Shown: positions 14,383 to 19,901 of the stretch, piece after piece
Numbering within the stretch: the first letter of the stretch is position 1
Layout of the letters: each line of letters starts with the position of its first letter
Assembly (NCBI GenBank): GCA_035462025.1
Contig: DATHUR010000200.1
Coordinates: forward strand, 1-19,901
DNA: 19,901 nucleotides
Source: Egicoccus sp035462025
Lineage (GTDB): Bacteria; Actinomycetota; Nitriliruptoria; Nitriliruptorales; Nitriliruptoraceae
Reading direction: 5' to 3'
The notes under the pieces: generated by a model
Told to the model about the DNA's origin: nothing
What the model saw: the letters and a program-made list of their open reading frames with translations, nothing else
The model's database searches: none
Position numbers and translations under genes: made by a program

Positions 14383-14870
14383 ACCAGCGAGAGCTGGGCA
14401 TGACCGCGTTCGAGGTCGAGCAGGACCTGCTTGCGCTCGAGACCGCCGCCGTACCCGGTCAGGCTGCCGTTGGCCCCGACGACCCGGTGGCACGGCACGA
14501 TGATCCCGAGCGGGTTGCGCCCGTTCGCCAGGCCCACTGCGCGTGACGCCGTCGGCTGCCCGATCCGTGCGGCCAACTCCCCGTACGAGATCGTCTCGCC
14601 GTACGGGATGTCGCACAGCGCCCGCCACACCTGCTGCTGGAACGGGGTGCCGCCGGCGAACGACAGCACGATGTCGAACTCGTGCCGTTCGCCCGCGAAG
14701 TACTCCTGCAACTGGGCGGCGACGTCGGCGAAGGCCGCGTCGTCGCGAGGTCCGAACCCGTCGTCCTCGGGGCGGTGGCGCTGGCGGTCCATGTAGCAGC
14801 CGACCAGCGCGTCGCCGTCGCGGACCAGGGTGATCGGTCCGAGCGGGCTGTCGACGATGCCGTGGTGCAT
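14379..14870 (-). CDS. ogt: Methylated-DNA-[protein]-cysteine S-methyltransferase
   Basis: Suicide repair protein that takes the alkyl group from O6-methylguanine or O4-methylthymine. The 163-residue protein has the acceptor motif IIVPCHRVVG with Cys127, the helix-turn-helix region around TISYGELAARIG, and the asparagine hinge (NGRNPLG). ATG 14870 is chosen because AGGAG stands 7 bases upstream and the N-terminus MHHGIVDSPLGPITL is typical; the frame runs further upstream to 14960 but gives a low-complexity proline-rich leader that overlaps ada-alkA. It lies 28 bases behind ada-alkA on the same strand, and so forms a two-gene repair operon. Confidence 0.94.
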   Translation of the reverse strand: MHHGIVDSPLGPITLVRDGDALVGCYMDRQRHRPEDDGFGPRDDAAFADVAAQLQEYFAGERHEFDIVLSFAGGTPFQQQVWRALCDIPYGETISYGELAARIGQPTASRAVGLANGRNPLGIIVPCHRVVGANGSLTGYGGGLERKQVLLDLERGHAQLSLV

Positions 14871-14898
14871 GAGGGTGCTCCTGCGTGAGGTGGGCGGA

Positions 14899-16404
14899 TC
14901 AGGCGGCGGAGGTGGCGGGCAGACGGTCGGGGCGGGCGGCGGGGATGACGTTGACGGCATGGTCGCCGCTCGCCCACAGGTACTGCACGGCGTACGCGCG
15001 CCAGGGACGCCACGCCTGGGCGTGCGCGGTCAGCGCGGCGGGTGAGGCCGGCAGCCCGAGACGTTCTGCGGCGAGCTTCACCCCGAGGTCGCCGGGCAGG
15101 AACGCGTCGGGGTCGCCGAGGCCCCGCATCAGCACCACCTCGACGGTCCAGGGCCCGAGGCCCGGGAGCGCGGCGAGTCCGGTGCGGGCGGCGTCGCGGT
15201 CGGCGCCCGGGCCGAGGTCGACGTCACCGTCCGCCAGGGCGCGTGCGAGCTCGAGCAGCGCGCGGGCGCGTGCGGCGGGCAGGCGCAGTAACGCCGGGTC
15301 GGCCGCTGCCAGCGAGGCCGGGGTCGGGAACAGGCGGGTGAGGCCGCCGTCCGGGTCCTCGATCTCTTCCCCGAGCGCCGCCGCGAGACGTCCCGCGTGC
15401 GTGGCGGCCGCGGCCGTCGACACCTGTTGGCCCAGGACCGCCCGAAGCGCGAGTTCCTCGGCGTCGACCGTGCGTGGCACCCGGCGACCGGGTGCGGTGG
15501 TCACGAGCGACGCGAGCGCCGGATCCTCGGCCAAGGAGGCATCGACCGCAACGGGATCGGCGTCGAGGTCGAGCAGGCGACGGCATCGCGCGATGGCCGT
15601 GGCCAGGTCGCGCGGGTCGTCCAGTCGCAGCGTGCAGGCGACGTGGTCGGGCTCGGGCCGCAACGCGACGATGCCGGTGCCGTGTGGCAGCCGCAGGGTG
15701 CGCCGGTACGCCCCGTCCCGCCACTCCTCGACGCCGGGCACGGCGGTCGCCGCGAGGTGCCCGAACAGGTTGTCCGGGCACAACGGGGTGCGGAACGGCA
15801 GCCGCAGTGACACCGTGCCCGTGCCGGCGCTGGTCGCACCACGGCGGACACGTGCGCGCAGGTCTCGCGGCGAGGTGGCGAAGACCTCGCGCACCACGTC
15901 GTTGAACGAACGGACGCTGCCGAAACCGGCGGCGAACGCGACCTCGGTCAGTGGCAGACCGGTGGTCTCGATCAGCAGCCGCGCGGTCTGGGCGCGCTGC
16001 GAGCGGGCCAGCGCCAGGGGACCGGCGCCGACCTCGGCGCGCAGGTGGCGCTGGACCTGCCGGGGGCTGTACCCGAGCCGTGCGGCCAGGCCGGGCACGC
16101 CCTCGCGGTCCACGATGCCGTCGCCGATCAGGCGCATCGCCCGGGCCACGACATCGGCGCGGTGGTCCCACTCGGGCGAACCGGGGCTGGCGTCGGGCCG
16201 GCAGCGCTTGCAGGCCCGGAAGCCGGACTGCTGGGCGGCCGCGGCGGTGGGGTAGAAGCGCATGTTGTGCGGCTTCGGCGGCACCACCGGGCAACTCGGG
16301 CGGCAGTAGATGCCGGTGGTCACGACCGCGGTGAAGAACCACCCGTCGAACCGTGCGTCCTTGGACTGCACGGCCCGTACACAGCGTTCGACGTCTTCGT
16401 ACAT
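14899..16404 (-). CDS. Ada-AlkA fusion: methyl-phosphotriester sensor, AraC HTH and 3-methyladenine glycosylase
   Basis: Alkylation-damage regulator and repair enzyme of 501 residues. The N-terminal Ada zinc domain has Cys34, Cys38, Cys65 and Cys68, the same spacing as Cys38, 42, 69 and 72 in Escherichia coli Ada, where Cys38 accepts a methyl group from DNA phosphotriesters. Next come an AraC-type double helix-turn-helix (about 80-185, ending in FGSVRSFNDVVREVF), an AlkA N-terminal domain (about 200-300) and a HhH-GPD glycosylase domain with LPGLGPWTVEVVLM and catalytic Asp439 (FLPGD). The domain order matches mycobacterial AdaA-AlkA. It lacks the O6-methylguanine acceptor domain, which is supplied by the downstream ogt gene. 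ATG 16404 gives the canonical start MYEDVERCVRAVQSKDARFDG without its last residue; the ribosome site is weak. Confidence 0.94.
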   Translation of the reverse strand: MYEDVERCVRAVQSKDARFDGWFFTAVVTTGIYCRPSCPVVPPKPHNMRFYPTAAAAQQSGFRACKRCRPDASPGSPEWDHRADVVARAMRLIGDGIVDREGVPGLAARLGYSPRQVQRHLRAEVGAGPLALARSQRAQTARLLIETTGLPLTEVAFAAGFGSVRSFNDVVREVFATSPRDLRARVRRGATSAGTGTVSLRLPFRTPLCPDNLFGHLAATAVPGVEEWRDGAYRRTLRLPHGTGIVALRPEPDHVACTLRLDDPRDLATAIARCRRLLDLDADPVAVDASLAEDPALASLVTTAPGRRVPRTVDAEELALRAVLGQQVSTAAAATHAGRLAAALGEEIEDPDGGLTRLFPTPASLAAADPALLRLPAARARALLELARALADGDVDLGPGADRDAARTGLAALPGLGPWTVEVVLMRGLGDPDAFLPGDLGVKLAAERLGLPASPAALTAHAQAWRPWRAYAVQYLWASGDHAVNVIPAARPDRLPATSAA

Positions 16405-16475
16405 GCCGGCAGGATGCTGGCCGCGGTGGTCGACGTCCAGCAGGTTTGCGACATCACCGTGGGGCCGCACGCCCG

Positions 16476-16494
16476 GCCCGCCGCGACGGCGGGC
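16476..16494. repeat. Short perfect inverted repeat in the divergent ada-alkA / FdhF-YdeP region
   Basis: GCCCGCCG (16476-16483) and CGGCGGGC (16487-16494) form an 8-bp all-GC stem with a 3-base loop. It lies in the 157-base gap between two divergent genes. It could be an operator or a structure in the leader RNA of the oxidoreductase gene. No promoter hexamers could be called with confidence in this gap on either strand. Confidence 0.45.
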
Positions 16495-16561
16495 GGGCAA
16501 GGAGTGTGCATCGGACCCGGCAACGGTGGACACTGCCGCTTCCGCGGGAGAGGAGTCACCG

Positions 16562-18886
16562 GTGACGACGCGTCCGCCGGTCGAGGACCAGGGCGACGAG
16601 CACCTCGAGGTCGGCCCGCCGAAGCGTGCGGCCGCAGGCGTGCCCGGCGTGTGGTGGGCGCTGAAGCAGGCCAACCAGCAGATGGGCCTGCGTCGCACCG
16701 CGAAGACGCTGCCGAAGCTCAACCAGGTCGACGGGTTCGACTGCCCCGGCTGCGCCTGGCCCGAGGCCGAACGTCGTCACCATGCGGAATTCTGTGAGAA
16801 CGGGGTCAAGGCCGTCGCCGCCGAGGCCACGACCCGCCTCGTCGACCGCGACTTCTTCGCCCGTCACCCCGTCGCGGAACTGCGCGAGAAGTCGGAACAC
16901 TGGCTCGGTCAGCAGGGCCGACTGACCGAACCGATGGTCAAGCGACGCGGCAGCGACCACTACACACCGATCGGTTGGGACGACGCGTTCGCGCTGATCG
17001 CCGACCACCTCGACCGCCTGGCCTCGCCCGACGAGGCGGTCTTCTACACCTCCGGCCGGACCTCGAACGAGGCCGCGTTCGTCTACCAACTGTTCGTGCG
17101 GGCGTTCGGGACCAACAACCTGCCCGACTGTTCGAACCTGTGCCACGAGTCGTCCGGCGCCGCCCTGACCGAGACGATCGGGATCGGCAAGGGGACCGTC
17201 CAACTCGCCGACCTCGAGGCCGCCGACCTGATCTTCGTCGTGGGCCAGAACCCCGGTACCAACCATCCCCGGATGCTGGCCACGCTCGAGGCCGCGAAGC
17301 AGCGCGGCGCCCGCATCGTCACCGTCAACCCGCTGCCCGAAGCCGGCCTGCTGCGGTTCGACAACCCGCAGACCGCCCGCGGCCTGGCCGGCCGCGGCAC
17401 CCATCTGACCGACCGCTACCTCCAGGTGCGACTCAACGGCGACCTCGCGCTGTTCAAGGCGCTCAACGCCGGCCTGCTGCAGGCCGAGGAGGACGCGCCC
17501 GGAACCGTGCTCGACCACGGGTTCATCGCCTCACGGACGTCGGAGTTCGAGGCCTTCGCCGATGCCGCCCGTCGTCTCGACTGGGACGAGGTCGACGAGG
17601 CGACCGGCCTGGACCGCGACGAGATCGCCGCCACCCTCGCCGACGTGCTCCGCGCCGACCGGATCGTGGTGTGCTGGGCCATGGGCCTGACACAACATCG
17701 CAACGCCGTCGCCACGATCCGCGAGATCGTGAACTTCCTGCTGCTGCGCGGCAACCTCGGCCGGCCCGGTGCCGGCGTGTGTCCGGTCCGCGGGCACTCC
17801 AACGTGCAGGGCGACCGCACGATGGGTATCTGGGAGCGTCCGAGCGAGGCGTTCCTCGACGCGTTGCAGGTCGAGTTCGGGTTCGATCCCCCGCGTCACC
17901 ACGGCGTCGACGTCGTCGCGGCCATCCGGGCGCTGCGGGACGGTCGTGCCAGGGTCTTCATGGCGGTCGGCGGCAACTTCGTCGGCGCGTCGCCCGACAC
18001 CGCCGCCACCGAGGCCGCGATGGCACGCGCCGCCCTGACCGTGCAGGTGTCGACGAAGCTGAACCGGTCCCACGCGATCGTCGGCGAGGAGGCGCTCATC
18101 CTGCCCACGCTCAGCCGGCCCGAGCGCGACGTGCAGGCGAGCGGCCCGCAGACGGTCACCGTCGAGGACTCGATGAGCCTGGTGCACGGTTCGACCGGCG
18201 TCCTCGAGCCCGCCTCGTCACACCTGCGCTCGGAGGTCGCGATCCTGGCCGGCATCGCGCGGGCGACCCTGGGTGCCCGCGGTGGAGGCATCGACTGGGC
18301 CGGGCTGGCGGACGACTACGACCGCATCCGCGAGCACATCGCCCGGGTCGTTCCCGGCTTCGAGGACTTCAACCGCCGCCTGCGCAGCCTCGGCAGCTTC
18401 CTACTCCCCAATCCCGCGCGCGCCGCCGATCCCGACCTGGCCACCGACACCGGCCGGGCCCGGTTCAGCGTCAACGACCTCGAGGTGTTGCGTCCCCCGC
18501 CGGGCCGGTTGCTGCTGCAGACGATCCGCAGCCACGACCAGTACAACACCACCATCTACGGACTCGACGACCGCTACCGCGGCATCAAGCAGGGCCGCCG
18601 CGTCGTGTTCGTGCATCCCGACGACCTCGCCGAACGCCGACTCGCCGACGGTGACGTGGTCGATCTGGTCAGCGAATGGGAGGACGACGTCGACCGCCGC
18701 GCCGAGGCGTTCCGCGTGGTCGCGTTCCCGACGGCGCGTGGTTGCGCCGCCGCGTACTTCCCCGAGACCAACGTGCTGGTCCCGTTGGACTCGACGGCGC
18801 GGCACAGCAACACGCCGACCTCGAAGTCGATCGTGGTCCGTCTCGAGCCGGTCACGGTCGGTGCCCGGGCCGAGGTGGACGCGTGA
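16562..18886 (+). CDS. FdhF/YdeP-family molybdopterin oxidoreductase
   Basis: Large molybdopterin-dependent oxidoreductase of 774 residues, similar in length and motifs to E. coli YdeP (about 760), which is linked to acid resistance; its reaction is not established. The N-terminus has Cys61-x2-Cys64 (CPGCAWPEAE) and Cys78 (EFCENG), a reduced set compared with the four cluster cysteines of formate dehydrogenase H. Molybdopterin domains follow: VFYTSGRTSNEA, then NLPDCSNLCHESSG with Cys194 where FdhH has selenocysteine, VVGQNPGTNHPRM, and RGHSNVQGDRTMGIWE. The C-terminal dinucleotide-binding domain has QYNTTIYGLDDRYRG. GTG 16562 has AGGAG at 16551-16555. No fdhD or cofactor gene lies nearby. 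The stop overlaps the next gene as GTGA. Confidence 0.91.
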   Translation: MTTRPPVEDQGDEHLEVGPPKRAAAGVPGVWWALKQANQQMGLRRTAKTLPKLNQVDGFDCPGCAWPEAERRHHAEFCENGVKAVAAEATTRLVDRDFFARHPVAELREKSEHWLGQQGRLTEPMVKRRGSDHYTPIGWDDAFALIADHLDRLASPDEAVFYTSGRTSNEAAFVYQLFVRAFGTNNLPDCSNLCHESSGAALTETIGIGKGTVQLADLEAADLIFVVGQNPGTNHPRMLATLEAAKQRGARIVTVNPLPEAGLLRFDNPQTARGLAGRGTHLTDRYLQVRLNGDLALFKALNAGLLQAEEDAPGTVLDHGFIASRTSEFEAFADAARRLDWDEVDEATGLDRDEIAATLADVLRADRIVVCWAMGLTQHRNAVATIREIVNFLLLRGNLGRPGAGVCPVRGHSNVQGDRTMGIWERPSEAFLDALQVEFGFDPPRHHGVDVVAAIRALRDGRARVFMAVGGNFVGASPDTAATEAAMARAALTVQVSTKLNRSHAIVGEEALILPTLSRPERDVQASGPQTVTVEDSMSLVHGSTGVLEPASSHLRSEVAILAGIARATLGARGGGIDWAGLADDYDRIREHIARVVPGFEDFNRRLRSLGSFLLPNPARAADPDLATDTGRARFSVNDLEVLRPPPGRLLLQTIRSHDQYNTTIYGLDDRYRGIKQGRRVVFVHPDDLAERRLADGDVVDLVSEWEDDVDRRAEAFRVVAFPTARGCAAAYFPETNVLVPLDSTARHSNTPTSKSIVVRLEPVTVGARAEVDA

Positions 18887-19284
18887 GCGGCTCGTCCCGG
18901 ATCAAGGTCCGGTTCCACGAACTCGACCCCAACGGGCACGTCAACCACGGGGTCTACGCCAACTACTTCGAGACCGCCCGCATCGAACTGCTCGAGGCCA
19001 TCGGTTTCGGCCCGGGCGTGCTGGCCGACCGCGGTGTCCACCTCGTCGTGGTCGAGTTGCGCATCCGCTACACGCGGCCGGCCCGGGCCGGCGACTCGCT
19101 GACCGTGCGGACCTCGATCGCGCAGTTGCAGCGGGCGTCGTCGTGGTGGCATCAGCAACTGCTCGACGAGTCGGGGCAGGTGGTCGCCGAGGCCGAGGTG
19201 CGCTCGACGGCGACCAACGCCGAGGGGCGCCCGATCCGGCCACCGCAGGACCTCGCCGAAGCGTTGGCGCTGCTACAGGCGTGA
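18883..19284 (+). CDS. Acyl-CoA thioesterase, 4HBT/FadM-like hotdog fold
   Basis: Small single-domain hotdog protein of 133 residues. The active-site loop FHELDPNGHVNHGVYANYFE (residues 11-30) has Asp15 at the place of the catalytic aspartate in 4-hydroxybenzoyl-CoA thioesterase-type enzymes, followed by the long hotdog helix ETARIELLEAIG. The RIRYTRPARAGD strand is also typical. The GTG start overlaps the stop of the molybdopterin oxidoreductase, so the two are translationally coupled. The acyl substrate is unknown. A link to the pca pathway is possible by name only: nothing in the sequence shows an aromatic-CoA substrate. Confidence 0.88.
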   Translation: MSGSSRIKVRFHELDPNGHVNHGVYANYFETARIELLEAIGFGPGVLADRGVHLVVVELRIRYTRPARAGDSLTVRTSIAQLQRASSWWHQQLLDESGQVVAEAEVRSTATNAEGRPIRPPQDLAEALALLQA

Positions 19285-19291
19285 CGCCCGC

Positions 19292-19317
19292 CCGGCCGGC
19301 CGACCGCCTCCGGCCGG
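19292..19317. repeat. Paired CCGGCCGG repeat downstream of the thioesterase gene
   Basis: CCGGCCGG occurs at 19292-19299 and again at 19310-19317. Each copy is self-complementary, so the two are both a direct and an inverted repeat and could pair into an 8-bp stem with a 10-base loop. It starts 8 bases after the thioesterase stop, so a terminator role is possible. No T-run is present. The rest of the 136-base gap up to 19420 holds no feature I can support other than the ribosome site of the next gene. Confidence 0.35.
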
Positions 19318-19420
19318 TATCCGCACCCGCCGCGGCCTCCACCGCGCGCCGCCCCACGACGATGAACCGCAGGCCGACTCCGGGCGTATCGAAAGCAGTG
19401 CCCGACGCCTAGGAGGCCCC

Positions 19421-19901
19421 ATGCATCGCCGATCGATCGTCCCCACCGTCCTGCTCACGCTCGCCCTGCCGGCAGTCTTCGCCGGACCGGTTCTCGCCCA
19501 GTCCAGCGGTACGACCTTCACCGCCCAGTTGTCCGGCGGCGAGGAGGTACCGGCCGTGGAGACGGCGGCCGGCGGCGCCGCCGAGTTCGTGCTCGACGAC
19601 GACGGCAACTCGCTGTCGTTCACCGTCGACGTCGACGGACTCGAGGACACCACGATGGCGCACATCCACCTCGCACCCGCCGGCGAGAACGGCCCGCCGG
19701 TCGTCTGGCTGCACACCCAGGAGCAGGCGCCGGAGCTGGTGCCCGGCGTGTTCTCGGGCACGCTGGCCAGCGGCACGATCACCGCCGACGACCTGGTCGG
19801 ACCGCTCGAGGGCGCCACGCTCGACGACCTCCTCGCCGAACTGGCCGCCGGGACCGCCTACGTCAATGTGCACACCGAGGAGTTTCCCGACGGGGAGGTC
19901 C
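19421..19901 (+). CDS. Secreted CHRD-domain protein (partial, runs off the window)
   Basis: The reading frame starts at ATG 19421 after a perfect AGGAGG (19411-19416) and stays open to the end of the window, so only the first 160 residues are seen. The N-terminus (MHRRSIVPTVLLTLALPAVF, then AGPVLA) is a Sec signal peptide, probably cleaved after residue 26 before QSSG. It is followed by a CHRD (chordin) domain: FTAQLSGGEEVPAVET, SFTVDVDGLEDTTMAHIHLAPAG and the C-terminal AYVNVHTEEFPDGEV. The His-x-His and AYVNVHT strands are typical. Bacterial CHRD proteins are exported and have no established function. Confidence 0.88.
   Translation, partial: MHRRSIVPTVLLTLALPAVFAGPVLAQSSGTTFTAQLSGGEEVPAVETAAGGAAEFVLDDDGNSLSFTVDVDGLEDTTMAHIHLAPAGENGPPVVWLHTQEQAPELVPGVFSGTLASGTITADDLVGPLEGATLDDLLAELAAGTAYVNVHTEEFPDGEV

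Noticed and set aside
14871..14960. A 30-residue N-terminal extension of Ogt
   Set aside because: It would be a proline/serine-rich leader overlapping the end of ada-alkA. The internal ATG 14870 has a good AGGAG site and gives the normal Ogt N-terminus.
15897..15911. A 13 of 15 match to the pcaR palindrome
   Set aside because: It lies inside ada-alkA, over codons for the conserved RSFND motif of the AraC domain, and its left arm is broken (GTTCG is not complete). Protein conservation explains it.
16405..16722. An upstream extension of the Ada-AlkA frame
   Set aside because: It would run through the divergent promoter region into the start of the oxidoreductase gene. MYEDVERC at 16404 is the usual Ada beginning.
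18883..19284. Assigning the thioesterase as 4-hydroxybenzoyl-CoA thioesterase of the aromatic pathway
   Set aside because: The 4HBT name is that of a broad fold family. The gene is coupled to a molybdopterin oxidoreductase and lies more than 6 kb from the pca operon, with no operator upstream.

Overview
The window is uniformly very GC-rich and densely coded. Genes are short and often joined by ATGA or GTGA overlaps, with frequent GTG starts and clear AGGAGG-type ribosome sites. This points to a high-GC actinobacterium. The acidic linker of the first lipoprotein and the secreted CHRD protein at the right edge fit deep-branching groups such as Nitriliruptoria or Euzebyales, but that placement is an inference. 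No tRNA, rRNA, CRISPR array, insertion sequence or phage gene was seen, and there is no gene-free stretch longer than about 300 bases.

Left part (1-3689, + strand): a complete NitT/TauT-type ABC importer, made of a lipoprotein binding protein, two permeases and an ATPase. The ligand cannot be read from the sequence. The middle part (3700-12611) holds a full protocatechuate branch of the beta-ketoadipate pathway. On the minus strand, an IclR-family regulator is followed by pobA (4-hydroxybenzoate to protocatechuate). Divergent from them is a tight + strand operon, pcaC-pcaH-pcaG-pcaI-pcaJ-pcaB-pcaD-pcaF. It covers ring cleavage (PcaHG), cycloisomerisation (PcaB), decarboxylation (PcaC), enol-lactone hydrolysis (PcaD), CoA transfer (PcaIJ, of the CatIJ/glutaconate type) and thiolysis to succinyl-CoA and acetyl-CoA (PcaF).

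The most interesting signal is regulatory. The palindrome GTTCG-N5-CGAAC occurs three times in my reading of the window: twice in the pcaR/pcaC divergent region, and once 43 bases upstream of the ABC importer. The two divergent-region copies share a further GAACA half-site at identical spacing. This suggests one IclR regulator controls both the catabolic operons and the importer, which makes the importer a candidate aromatic-acid transporter.

Right part (12665-19901): two universal stress proteins, each preceded by the same CCTGCC...GCTAGCGT upstream element, then a fructosamine-kinase-like protein. Next comes a convergent alkylation-repair operon (Ada-AlkA fusion followed by Ogt). Divergent from that is a FdhF/YdeP-family molybdopterin oxidoreductase, translationally coupled to a hotdog thioesterase. 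The window ends inside a secreted CHRD-domain protein.
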